From the NCBI RefSeq assembly GCF_034424215.1, contig NZ_CP139960.1, positions 3,100,001 to 3,164,000 of the forward strand: a DNA stretch of 64,000 nucleotides. The letters are read 5' to 3'. The stretch comes from Niabella yanshanensis (GTDB lineage Bacteria > Bacteroidota > Bacteroidia > Chitinophagales > Chitinophagaceae). The notes under the pieces were generated by a model. That model was not told where the DNA came from. It worked only from the letters and a program-made list of their open reading frames with translations, and ran no database searches. Shown one piece after another: positions 41,929-50,124 of this stretch (positions within the stretch are counted from its first letter, which is position 1; every line of letters begins with the position of its first letter). Position numbers and translations under genes: made by a program.

Positions 41929-42747
41929 TCAGAAAATTTTAAACTCGTCCGCATCTTCCCAGAAGGGAAAACGGTTGCGAACTTCATTGAGGTGATTTTT
42001 ATCAAGTGTAATGGTAAAGACGTCCTCCTCATCTTTTTTATGATACAATACTTCGCCCAACGGATCAACCACCATGCTGTCTCCGCTATGATAAATATCA
42101 TTGCCATCGGTTCCTACGCGATTAACCCCTACCACGTAGCATTGGTTCTCGATAGCGCGGGCCTGTAATAATGTCTTCCAGGCATTACTTCTCCTCTCAG
42201 GCCAGTTGGCTACATAAATCAATACATCATATAAGCCACGCCAGTTTTCGCCGGCAGTGGGCGGTACCTGCCTGGCCCATACAGGAAAACGCAGGTCATA
42301 ACATACCTGTAAATTGATCTTCCAGTCTTTCACCGAAGCAATAAGGCGCTTTTCTCCCGCGGTATAATGATCATGCTCATGGGCATAGGCAAATAAATGG
42401 CGTTTATTATAAACACCAAACTGGCCATTAGGCAGCATCCACACCAAACGGTTAAAATAGGTCTCGTCCCCATTATTGCCAACCTCTTTGATAATAAGGC
42501 TACCTGTAATTATTTTACGTTGTTCAGCAGATACACGCTTCATCCATTCTATTGAAGGTCCTTCCATGGTCTCAGCGAGCAGTTCCGGCTTCATGCTAAA
42601 ACCTGTGGAGAACATTTCAGGCAACACCACGATCTCTGTTTTACCAGGAATACTTTTTATTTTTTCTTCCAGTAATTGAAGATTAACGGCTTTATCTTCC
42701 CAAACCAACTGCGTTTGTACCAGTGTGATCGTTAGGGCGTCTTTCAT
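41929..42747 (-). CDS. Nitrilase-superfamily amidase (omega-amidase, YafV-like)
   Basis: A 272-residue carbon-nitrogen hydrolase with the catalytic triad Glu44 (VVLPEMF), Lys115 (YNKRHLF) and Cys149 (VCYDLRFPVWARQ). The combination of FSTGFSMKPELLAE, the HEHDHYTAG stretch and DLRFPVWAR is that of YafV/Nit2 omega-amidases, which hydrolyse 2-oxoglutaramate or 2-oxosuccinamate. It is cytoplasmic. It is the last gene of a four-gene minus-strand run and starts 1 bp after the recX stop, so translation is probably coupled. Confidence 0.9.
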   Translation of the reverse strand: MKDALTITLVQTQLVWEDKAVNLQLLEEKIKSIPGKTEIVVLPEMFSTGFSMKPELLAETMEGPSIEWMKRVSAEQRKIITGSLIIKEVGNNGDETYFNRLVWMLPNGQFGVYNKRHLFAYAHEHDHYTAGEKRLIASVKDWKINLQVCYDLRFPVWARQVPPTAGENWRGLYDVLIYVANWPERRSNAWKTLLQARAIENQCYVVGVNRVGTDGNDIYHSGDSMVVDPLGEVLYHKKDEEDVFTITLDKNHLNEVRNRFPFWEDADEFKIF

Positions 42748-42748
42748 C

Positions 42749-43240
42749 TTAATCGTTTGAAGCTTTAAATAATGGTTGGATCAAATGAGATTCGAACCCT
42801 TTCTGCAAAAGGTAGTCCGTTGCTTTTTTCATTTTAGCAAAACGGTTGGAAGTGCCTTTCAGGCTCTCCCATTTCCGGCTAAACAGCTTTTGGAGCGTCT
42901 GTTCATAATCATCTTCATCAATTTCCTTCAAACCAGCTTTGATACAATACGGGCTTACACCTTTCTGTTTCAGGGCTTGTATAATTTTGTTCTTACCCCA
43001 CTGTTTGGTTCTGAAATGCCCGCCGGCAAATGATTTGGCAAAGCGCTCTTCGTTTAAATAGTTCTCTTCAATAAGTGTAGCAATAATTTCATCATGCTCT
43101 TTTCTCCAAACACCCAAGTCATACAATTTATTGACCACATCGCTATGGCAACGTTCGGCATAAGCACAATAATGCCTCAGCTTTTGTAAAGCCTGGTCTT
43201 TCGTCAAATGCTGCTTTGATATTGGTGGCTTTTCGTCCAT
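42749..43240 (-). CDS. recX: Regulatory protein RecX
   Basis: A 163-residue all-helical protein with three tandem three-helix repeats. KLRHYCAYAERCHSDVVNKLYDLG, LIEENYLNEERFAKSFAGGHFRTKQWGKNKI and the final DYLLQKGFESHLIQPLF are RecX/OraA hallmarks. RecX caps or inhibits RecA filaments. It is not next to recA, as is usual in this phylum. ATG 43240 is preferred over an overlapping GTG one codon upstream. It lies between a serine protease (9 bp upstream) and an omega-amidase (1 bp). Confidence 0.9.
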   Translation of the reverse strand: MDEKPPISKQHLTKDQALQKLRHYCAYAERCHSDVVNKLYDLGVWRKEHDEIIATLIEENYLNEERFAKSFAGGHFRTKQWGKNKIIQALKQKGVSPYCIKAGLKEIDEDDYEQTLQKLFSRKWESLKGTSNRFAKMKKATDYLLQKGFESHLIQPLFKASND

Positions 43241-43249
43241 CACCCCATC

Positions 43250-44353
43250 TTAAACCTCTTCCAGCCTGGCGATACAGCCAAACTCATCTTTTAAATAGTC
43301 ATCATAATGGTCTGCCTGTTCAAACAGATTTTTGAACTCAGCTACGCCTGTTTCCTTAGTCATATCCAGGTCGTAAATCAACCGGCTCAATACGATATTA
43401 TTTTTAACACAACTCAAAACAAGACCACTTGGCTTGTTATTTTCCTGCAGCAAAAACTGGTACAGGGGTTTTATCTTCTGTGCATCCAAGGGCATCTGGC
43501 ACAGGTAGGCGTCGCCCGCCACAAAATAGTTTTCGGGGTTATAGCTGATTTTAACCTTGGCTGATCCTGCTTTCACACTCCACATATTAGCTCCGTCCCT
43601 GGCCAGCCGCACATCTTTTCCTAACTCTTTCAAAATATCTTCAATCAGTTTGGCCACGCCCATTAACTCTACCTCTTTTTCAGGAAGCTGCGGCAATTTT
43701 ACCTCCGATCCGCAACTCGGGCAGTATTTATTATTGTCGATCGTTTCGGCCGTTACCAGGTAATCGCAGTTAGAGCATCTTGTTGCTGCGTTACCCACAT
43801 GCGGCAGGTACAGATCCAGCGCCTCTTTTAACGTGCTCACCGGTAATGCAAAGCCCAGGTTATCACCACCTTTAATAATAAAGGAGTTCACGCCAATTAC
43901 TTCGCCGGCATAGTTCACCAAAGGTCCACCGCTGTTGCCCGGGTTGATAGCCGCATCGATTTGTATGTATTTCTCTCCATCACGAATGCGGTCTACCTTT
44001 GATATGACCCCCTGTGTAGCAGAATAATTCAAACCATAGGGATGGCCTATAGCGATGACATGATCCCCATCCTTCATTGCCTCGTAATCACCTAAAACAA
44101 TTTCGGGTAAATCGGCTGCCGAAGGCGGCTCCAGGAAGGCCAGATCATGCTGGCTGTCGGTATACCATACTCTCGACAAAGCCTTCTCAAAGGTTTTACC
44201 GGCAATGGTTACTTCGGGATTGTTCGCTACCACATGGTTGTTAGTAACAATCAGTCCATAATTCTTTAAATAAAAACCGGTACCGGTACCCGATTGGGTG
44301 GCTATTTGTATAATAGCGTTTTGATAGGTGTTTATAATTTCTTTTGAATTCAT
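43250..44353 (-). CDS. Trypsin-like (S1C) serine protease with zinc ribbon and C-terminal chaperone-like domain
   Basis: A 367-residue protein without signal peptide. The protease domain (1-190) has His40 (TNNHVV), Asp70 (QHDLAFL) and Ser141 (NPGNSGGP), a full triad. A zinc ribbon follows (Cys193, Cys196, Cys211, Cys214), then a domain of about 125 residues (235-367; AKVKISYNPENYF, LPLYQFLLQENN-like and IYDLDMTKETG) that resembles the YbjN/type-III chaperone fold. The lack of an export signal points to a cytoplasmic DegP-like protease. An alternative start at 44398 adds 15 residues but lies in a CATTCAC-type repeat. The upstream neighbour has a similar chaperone-like domain. Confidence 0.82.
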   Translation of the reverse strand: MNSKEIINTYQNAIIQIATQSGTGTGFYLKNYGLIVTNNHVVANNPEVTIAGKTFEKALSRVWYTDSQHDLAFLEPPSAADLPEIVLGDYEAMKDGDHVIAIGHPYGLNYSATQGVISKVDRIRDGEKYIQIDAAINPGNSGGPLVNYAGEVIGVNSFIIKGGDNLGFALPVSTLKEALDLYLPHVGNAATRCSNCDYLVTAETIDNNKYCPSCGSEVKLPQLPEKEVELMGVAKLIEDILKELGKDVRLARDGANMWSVKAGSAKVKISYNPENYFVAGDAYLCQMPLDAQKIKPLYQFLLQENNKPSGLVLSCVKNNIVLSRLIYDLDMTKETGVAEFKNLFEQADHYDDYLKDEFGCIARLEEV

Positions 44354-44395
44354 TGTCCATTCCAGGTTTAATATTCGGCCTTTGCCCTCATTCGA

Positions 44396-44442
44396 CATTC
44401 ACTATTTCACTACTCCTATTCATTATTTATCACTCATTATTC
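44396..44442. repeat. Degenerate CATTCACTATT-type intergenic repeat
   Basis: The stretch CATTCACTATTTCACTAC and the CATTATTTATCACTCATTATT after it form a low-complexity tandem pattern of (C)ATTCAC/ATTATT units in the short gap between two minus-strand genes. The same 12-mer CATTCACTATTT recurs at 57671-57682 in front of kdsB. Confidence 0.45.
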
Positions 44443-45755
44443 AGGTTTAACAGCTCTATCTGGTTGGTAAAGCTTTGATTGAACCTAAGCAAACTGTTAT
44501 AAGCAATTTGATCGGTATTAAAATTCATCAATGGGTATTTCTGTCTCCACTGATTTTGAATCTGCCTGATCCTGCCCGCGATCACATCCTGTTCAAATTT
44601 ATTGGCCACCGGCATATAAAGCGGTTGCGTGTATCCCAGGGCCTTAAAGTACTCGGGATAATTCACCTGCATCAATATTTCGATCAACTGGCTAATTGGC
44701 TTGGGTAGGCTATAAGAATACTGGCAATAAGTCAGTCCGTATTCTATGATCTTATTGGCAAAGTACTCGTGACTATTATCCCTGTACCATAGCATGTTTT
44801 GATTTGCCTCGTTGATAGCATCGGCTATCGTTTTATGAGGCTGAGGGGTTACAATTGAAAAAGTATACCTTGAACGGAACAGGTTTTTGAAAACTTCTTC
44901 CTTTGGTTTATCCCGCAACTTTTTAAACTCTTCGATCATATCCCGGTTCTTTTCCACCATTTGCCGGTCATCTTTTTTAAAGTAGATGCCTGATATTTTT
45001 TCCAGATCGTTCAATAACTGGCCTTCGGGGGCAATCAAAAAATCGATGCGATATACCAACGCCAGCAGCAAATAGCAGATACCGCCTGAAAATTTGTCGG
45101 CGTCAACCGTTGCGATCTTATCCAGCGTTTCGGTGATCCATGTTTGCATGGCTTCATGCTTAACCTGCTTTTCGGAATCCGGAATTTCATAAATATGCTC
45201 CTGGTCTAGTCTTTCCAAAAACGAAAAATCCTGTACCAGCAAATCGTCCTGTTTATCACTTTTGATAGCGAGCTCTTTCAGCCCGTAATACAGTTTACTC
45301 GGATTAGCCGTTTCCATATTTGTATCGAACCGCATACACAGCTCATTTTCACGGAGTGCATAGCGACTATAATAGAGCGCGAAATTCATTTCCAGCAGGC
45401 GGCGCATTACCGGTACCGAGGGCTGGGCCATTTTAGCCAGTTTTACTTCAGCAGATAACAATCCATTTTCAATACGCCCTCTTACCACCTTCGATCCCTG
45501 GTAAAACTCGAAGCTAAACCGCTCATTATCACCTGAAAAGTTTACATTTTTTTGCTCATCGTCTTTTAAATAATCAAAAAAAGCATTAATGGACTCCATA
45601 TATTTCTTGTCCTTAAACAGGTTATCGGCTTCCGTCCACCGGCTTCCTTTTGCTACGGTTTTGTTATTATCAGAATAGCGCCCAAAAGGAATACGCACCG
45701 CTTCAGCGGCCGGATCACTTTTTCCTTTTATAAGGCTGATTAGCTTGTTAAACAT
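44430..45755 (-). CDS. Unknown protein with YbjN/CesT-like domain, partner of the S1C protease
   Basis: A 441-residue cytoplasmic protein of no clear named family. The part around residues 60-160 (FSFEFYQGSKVVRGRIENGLLS, PVMRRLLEMNFALYYSRYAL, LCMRFDTNME) reads like the YbjN/type-III-secretion chaperone fold, a pattern also visible in the C-terminus of the protease encoded next downstream. The rest is predicted helical with many charged residues. It starts a four-gene transcript. I infer that it binds the protease or its clients; there is no direct evidence. Frame start at 45818 was rejected because the shorter ATG 45755 begins the conserved MFNKLISLIKGK. Confidence 0.7.
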   Translation of the reverse strand: MFNKLISLIKGKSDPAAEAVRIPFGRYSDNNKTVAKGSRWTEADNLFKDKKYMESINAFFDYLKDDEQKNVNFSGDNERFSFEFYQGSKVVRGRIENGLLSAEVKLAKMAQPSVPVMRRLLEMNFALYYSRYALRENELCMRFDTNMETANPSKLYYGLKELAIKSDKQDDLLVQDFSFLERLDQEHIYEIPDSEKQVKHEAMQTWITETLDKIATVDADKFSGGICYLLLALVYRIDFLIAPEGQLLNDLEKISGIYFKKDDRQMVEKNRDMIEEFKKLRDKPKEEVFKNLFRSRYTFSIVTPQPHKTIADAINEANQNMLWYRDNSHEYFANKIIEYGLTYCQYSYSLPKPISQLIEILMQVNYPEYFKALGYTQPLYMPVANKFEQDVIAGRIRQIQNQWRQKYPLMNFNTDQIAYNSLLRFNQSFTNQIELLNLNNE

Positions 45756-46172
45756 GCTGTCCTTTTTTAATAGAGTGGGGGAAGATACAAAACCTTTTGA
45801 GAACGGATTCATATACAAAAATCTTAAATCCGGGTTGGGGTAAACCCATCTTTACCGGCGATAAGCTGTTGAGGCCTCCCACCCTGTGCAACAATATGAG
45901 TGGGATCTAAAGTCAAAAAAAAGTCTCAAATCCGGGTAGCGGCAGGAGGCAAACAGCTTCCTTCCTAAATAATAAGAGGTAAAATGTGGTATTATTATAA
46001 ATAAATTATATTGCGTTCATTCATTTTTATAGTAGCTTCGCTGCACCCAAAAAACGGATAGAACAATAAAATTTTTAAACGGATGAAATGAGCTGTAAAA
46101 ATTCCTCTTTTTTAGAGGGATGATTATTGGCGAATTCGATCTGGCCACTAAAAAAGATATAAAAACAGACAG
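45756..46172 (+). other. Intergenic region with the dnaN promoter
   Basis: This gap of 417 bp lies between divergent genes. A candidate dnaN promoter is TTG at 46011-46013 with TAGCTTCG at 46033-46040 (one mismatch to TAnnTTTG) and a start near 46046, which would leave a leader of about 125 nt. I see no structured RNA or terminator in it. It might contain an origin, but no DnaA-box cluster is apparent. Confidence 0.4.
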
Positions 46173-47288
46173 ATGAAATTTATAGCATCATCGAACGCTT
46201 TGCTTAAACAACTGCAGAACCTTTCGGGCGTTATTAACGCCAATACCGTATTGCCTATATTGGAGGACTTTCTTTTTGAAATTGAAGCGAACAAGCTGAC
46301 TATTGTAGCAACGGATCTGGAAACGGTGATGAGAACGGAGATGGAGATTGAAGCAAAGGATAACGGTCGTGTTTGTATCCCGGGTAAAATCCTGATCGAT
46401 TCATTAAAAAATATACCAGATCAGCCACTTACTTTTAATATCGATAAAAATTTCAGTGTTGAAATTACCAGCGATAGCGGTAAGTATAAAGTAATGGGCG
46501 AAAACCCTGATAATTTCCCCAAAGAGCCGGCAGCAGATGACACTACATCATTTACGATGACCTCTTCGGCCCTGGTAACCGCTATTAATAAAACCCTGTT
46601 TGCAACCAGTACAGATGACCTGCGCCCGGCTATGACAGGTGTTTTCTTTGAATTGGATAAGAATGGTATTCAGTTTGTTGCTACTGACGCACACCGATTG
46701 GTACGTTACAAGCGTAAGGATGCCCAGGCAACGGGGGGTGATAATTTTATTGTTCCCCGTAAACCGCTGAACCTGTTAAAGTCTGCATTGCCTGATAATG
46801 ATGATATTATCACTTTAAATTATAATACCAACCACTTTTTCGTAACGCATGGCACCACGCGCTTAAGCTGTCGTTTAATTGATGCCCGCTTCCCCGATTA
46901 TAAAGTGGTGATTCCTACTGAAAACCCATATCGGCTTACTGTAATCCGCACAGAATTTTTAGGAGCGCTCCGTCGTGTAAGTGTATTTAGTAATAAGAGC
47001 ACTTACCAGGTGGCATTAACCATCAGCGGCAGCGAATTACAATTAGCGGCGCAGGATGTGGATTTCAGCTTTGAGGGTAATGAGCGTATGAAATGCCAGT
47101 ATAATGGCGAAGACCTGCAAATTGCCTTTAATGCTAAGTTTTTAATTGAAATGCTGAACAGCACGCATAGCGAAGAAGTATACCTCGAACTGAGCACACC
47201 AACCAAGGCAGGACTGATTAAACCAGTTGAGCAGGATGAAAGTGAAGAGCTGTTGATGTTGGTAATGCCTTTGATGCTGAATCAATAG
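46173..47288 (+). CDS. dnaN: DNA polymerase III beta sliding clamp
   Basis: A 371-residue clamp of three similar domains. The opening MKFIASSNALLKQLQNLSGVINANTVLPILEDFLFE and KVMGENPDNFPKEP, the RPAMTGVFFELD segment near 150 and the C-terminal LMLVMPL hydrophobic cleft strand are standard DnaN features; length is typical. It encircles DNA and holds the polymerase. dnaA and recF are not adjacent; the gene stands with its own promoter, which is common in this phylum. The surrounding genes have no replication role. Confidence 0.95.
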   Translation: MKFIASSNALLKQLQNLSGVINANTVLPILEDFLFEIEANKLTIVATDLETVMRTEMEIEAKDNGRVCIPGKILIDSLKNIPDQPLTFNIDKNFSVEITSDSGKYKVMGENPDNFPKEPAADDTTSFTMTSSALVTAINKTLFATSTDDLRPAMTGVFFELDKNGIQFVATDAHRLVRYKRKDAQATGGDNFIVPRKPLNLLKSALPDNDDIITLNYNTNHFFVTHGTTRLSCRLIDARFPDYKVVIPTENPYRLTVIRTEFLGALRRVSVFSNKSTYQVALTISGSELQLAAQDVDFSFEGNERMKCQYNGEDLQIAFNAKFLIEMLNSTHSEEVYLELSTPTKAGLIKPVEQDESEELLMLVMPLMLNQ

Positions 47289-47362
47289 ATTTTATCTATA
47301 ATGGCATCGATTTTGCCTATAAGGGGTTTCCGGGTATAAAACGGCGTAATCGTTCCATTATT

Positions 47363-47992
47363 ATGACAGCAACTTTTCAAAAATTCCGTGCAAGTAAACT
47401 CCTTTCTTTAAAAGGTAAGGAATGTTATATATTATATAACAAATGGTATTTGTTAGCGGGCCTTGTTATATGTTTATCAGCATGTAATTCTTCGGGCAAA
47501 GTCAATAGTACCGCTGCAAAACCTAAAACGGAAGCTAAAGTGATCCTTCCAACGCAGCAGGTTGCAACGCCGGCTGATATTAATCATGTGTACGATTACG
47601 AGAACATATTCGCACCCGGCGAAGAGAAAAAGCTGGACTCTCTGGCCAGGGTATTCGAGAAAAGCAACCTGATCCCAATCAGGATTACCACCGTAAACGA
47701 TCCGGGAATAACAACCGATAACTTTGACCAACGTAATAAGCTGCTGCTGGATGAGTGGTCGGGCATGCATGGCAAAAGCGACCGGTGTATGTCTGTAAGC
47801 ATCAGCAGGCAATTACGACGTATCAGGATTGATTACGGTCCATTTGTATTGCGGCTGCTTAGTGACGATGAAACCAAAACTATAGTGGAAAATCAGTTTA
47901 AACCTTCTTTTAAGCAGGACCAGTTTTACCTGGGCACATGGAACGGCTTAAATGCCCTTATGGATACCATCCGCAAGAACATTAAGTTTTAG
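47363..47992 (+). CDS. TPM-domain lipoprotein
   Basis: A 209-residue protein with a lipoprotein signal (lipobox LSAC, Cys41; the n-region is long, so a later start is possible) and a TPM domain (about 75-205). It starts VYDYENIFAPGEEKKLDSLAR and continues IPIRITTVNDPG, the motif of the TLP18.3/Psb32 fold. Family members in plants repair photosystem II; bacterial ones are envelope proteins of unknown function, some with phosphatase activity. It is 75 bp after dnaN, with no functional link apparent. Confidence 0.8.
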   Translation: MTATFQKFRASKLLSLKGKECYILYNKWYLLAGLVICLSACNSSGKVNSTAAKPKTEAKVILPTQQVATPADINHVYDYENIFAPGEEKKLDSLARVFEKSNLIPIRITTVNDPGITTDNFDQRNKLLLDEWSGMHGKSDRCMSVSISRQLRRIRIDYGPFVLRLLSDDETKTIVENQFKPSFKQDQFYLGTWNGLNALMDTIRKNIKF

Positions 47993-48084
47993 AATATCTT
48001 GGGTTTAAGTAATTAAGAGCTGTGGAACGGCTCAATATTTGCATTGGAGCATTGCTGATAGTTTTTAACCCTCTAAACTATTTT

Positions 48085-49698
48085 ATGACCCAACGCGCCC
48101 TCAACACCCGCTTGTCCTTTTGGGCATACTTCCTTTTTACGCTTCAGGCTTTTTCACAAACTCCCGACATTGGCTACCAGGCAGTAATTTCAGGCAATGG
48201 CCTGGCAGCACCCATTGACATTGTAAATGCCGGTGATGGTACCAACCGGCTATTTGTTGTACAGCGCAGCGGTACGATCCGCGTATATGATGATAATCTC
48301 GCTTATATCCAGGACTTCCTTACGGTTAGTGATGTTGGTACCGCAGGGGAGGGTGGCTTGCTCAGCCTGGCATTCCATCCTGATTATGCAACCAATGGCT
48401 TCCTGTTTGTTTACTATACCCGTCCCGACTTCAGCCTGGAAGTGGCCCGTTACACCGTAAATAGCGGCAATGGTAACGGCGCTAACCCCGCTTCAAAGCA
48501 AATTGTTATCAATATCCCTCATCCCGGTGAGGATAATCATAACGGAGGAAAGATACTTTTTGGTCCTGATGGATACCTGTACCTGGCTACCGGAGATGGT
48601 GGTGGCGGCGGCGACCCGTCCAATAATGCCCAGAATGGAAATAGCCTGCTCGGTAAAATGCTTCGCATCAATGTCAATACGCTTCCCTATACCCTTCCCC
48701 CTGATAATCCTTATGTAGCAGACGCCAATGTAAGAGATGAGATCTGGGCCCTAGGCCTTAGAAACCCTTTCAGATGGAGTTTTGACCGGGCTAACGGAGA
48801 TATGTGGATTGCCGATGTAGGGCAGGGCGCCCAGGAAGAGATCAATTACGTGCCTGGCCCTAATACAGGAAGTGTTAATTACGGGTGGAGATGCTATGAA
48901 GGTTCATTACCTTATAATACTTCAGGGTGTTTGCCGCAGTCAAGTTATGTAAGCCCCATTTACACTTACGGCCGCGATAATACCACAGGGGGTCAATCCG
49001 TAACCGGAGGTTTTGTATACCGGGGCTCGGAATTCTCCTCCCTAACGGGGTATTATATTTTTGCTGATTTCCTGTCTGGTAACCAGTGGGTGATCACGCC
49101 CGACAGAACGCAGATGCTTCAATTACCGGATGCCGGCTTTCCAACGGGTATTGTAGCTTTCGGCGAAGCCGAGAACGGAACGCTTTATGCCGCCTCATTG
49201 TCTGGTAATGCGATTTATAAGGTGTTGGATAATGCTGCATTGCCGGTGACATTTGGAACGATTAAAGCCACCCGAAGAAAAGCCAACTTATATATCAACT
49301 GGACAACTGAAGCGGAAAACAATAATAGCCATTTTGATATTGAAGGATCGGTTGATGGTAAAACCTTTGCAGCAATTAAAACGGTGGAGACCAAAGCCAT
49401 CGACGGGTATAGCAGCAGCACTATAAATTATGAACTAACGATCGGTAGAGACAACCTGGGTATGATGCTGGGTATTTCCTTATTAGCGGTATTGACTTTT
49501 GGCGGGTTCAGGTCTGCTAAAAAGCGGGAACAGGCATCGCTGATAGTATTAGCCATTCTGATTATTGTCAGCGCCTGCAATAAAAGTGATGTAGCAAAAG
49601 ATCCTGAAGATGAGACCTTATTTATACGCATCGCCCAGGTTGATAAGGATGGGGCCAAACGGTATTCGCAAACCGTGCAGGTTGTAAATGAAAAGTAA
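48085..49698 (+). CDS. PQQ-dependent sugar dehydrogenase-like protein with C-terminal lipobox/transmembrane module
   Basis: A 537-residue protein with signal peptide (to about FSQ) and a six-bladed propeller (about 25-380) of the soluble aldose sugar dehydrogenase type. GGLLSLAFHPDY, EDNHNGGKILFGPDGYLYLATGDGG, LGLRNPFRWSFD and DVGQGAQEEINY are the PQQ and Ca sites of this family. After residue 385 comes an unusual module: an FnIII-like half domain (386-455), TM helix (about 457-474), basic loop RSAKKR, second hydrophobic helix (485-497), Cys498 in a lipobox-like VSAC, and a strand pair with RIAQVDKDG. The same module ends the M43 gene at 63007. It should oxidise a sugar in the periplasm or at the surface. 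ATG 48085 is preferred over GTG 48022. Confidence 0.88.
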   Translation: MTQRALNTRLSFWAYFLFTLQAFSQTPDIGYQAVISGNGLAAPIDIVNAGDGTNRLFVVQRSGTIRVYDDNLAYIQDFLTVSDVGTAGEGGLLSLAFHPDYATNGFLFVYYTRPDFSLEVARYTVNSGNGNGANPASKQIVINIPHPGEDNHNGGKILFGPDGYLYLATGDGGGGGDPSNNAQNGNSLLGKMLRINVNTLPYTLPPDNPYVADANVRDEIWALGLRNPFRWSFDRANGDMWIADVGQGAQEEINYVPGPNTGSVNYGWRCYEGSLPYNTSGCLPQSSYVSPIYTYGRDNTTGGQSVTGGFVYRGSEFSSLTGYYIFADFLSGNQWVITPDRTQMLQLPDAGFPTGIVAFGEAENGTLYAASLSGNAIYKVLDNAALPVTFGTIKATRRKANLYINWTTEAENNNSHFDIEGSVDGKTFAAIKTVETKAIDGYSSSTINYELTIGRDNLGMMLGISLLAVLTFGGFRSAKKREQASLIVLAILIIVSACNKSDVAKDPEDETLFIRIAQVDKDGAKRYSQTVQVVNEK

Positions 49699-49734
49699 TG
49701 TTCTAAGTCTGATAAACCTATACGCATTTTTTTC

Positions 49735-49769
49735 AAAAGCTGTAATCCCTTAGGGCATTGCAGCTTTTT
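49735..49769 (+). terminator. Terminator after the sugar dehydrogenase
   Basis: AAAAGCTG pairs with CAGCTTTT, extended by TAATCCC and GGGCATTG with a bulge, and followed by TTTTTCC. It lies 37 bp after the stop codon. Confidence 0.65.
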
Positions 49770-49819
49770 CCTTTTTCCTTTTCCTTTATAATTCATACCC
49801 CTTCTTTAAAAAATACACC

Positions 49820-49827
49820 TACCTTCG
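49820..49827 (+). promoter_or_regulatory. -7 promoter element of the B12 operon
   Basis: TACCTTCG, one mismatch to TAnnTTTG, is followed at once by the start of the cobalamin riboswitch. Confidence 0.5.
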
Positions 49828-49837
49828 CGCCGCATTG

Positions 49838-50010
49838 GTTTAATACGCCTTCCGGGCGCTATTGATTAAAAGGGAATCAGGTGCAAATCCTGAACAGTCC
49901 CGCTACTGTAAGTTCTAAAAAGACATTTTGACAAATCTTAGCCACTGTTCTGAAAACCGTTCGGAACGGGAAGGCTGCTCAAAATGAGAACAAGTCAGGA
50001 GACCTGCCAA
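49838..50010 (+). promoter_or_regulatory. Cobalamin (AdoCbl) riboswitch
   Basis: The aptamer shows the conserved series: AAAAGGGAAT then GGTGCAAATCC, CAGTCCCGCTACTGTAA, GCCACTG, GGGAAGGC and finally AAGTCAGGAGACCTGCC, which contains the B12 box. The order and spacing match the AdoCbl riboswitch class. It lies about 115 nt before btuB and should repress the uptake operon when B12 is plentiful. A stem AAGCTT/AAGCTT with bulge at 50022-50049 after the aptamer has no T run, so translation control or another mode is likely rather than simple termination. Confidence 0.93.
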
Positions 50011-50124
50011 AGCAGACAGATGTTAAGCTTTCGTGGACTGAAGCTTGAACGCAAATGCTTTTATAGCAACATATTTGTTTTCAGTTGTTCGCAAAGCTGT
50101 TTGATTCATTTAATCAAATAGTTA

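Noticed and set aside
45756-46172. Replication origin next to dnaN
   Set aside because: dnaA is absent and I could not find a cluster of DnaA boxes or a clear strand switch of gene direction.
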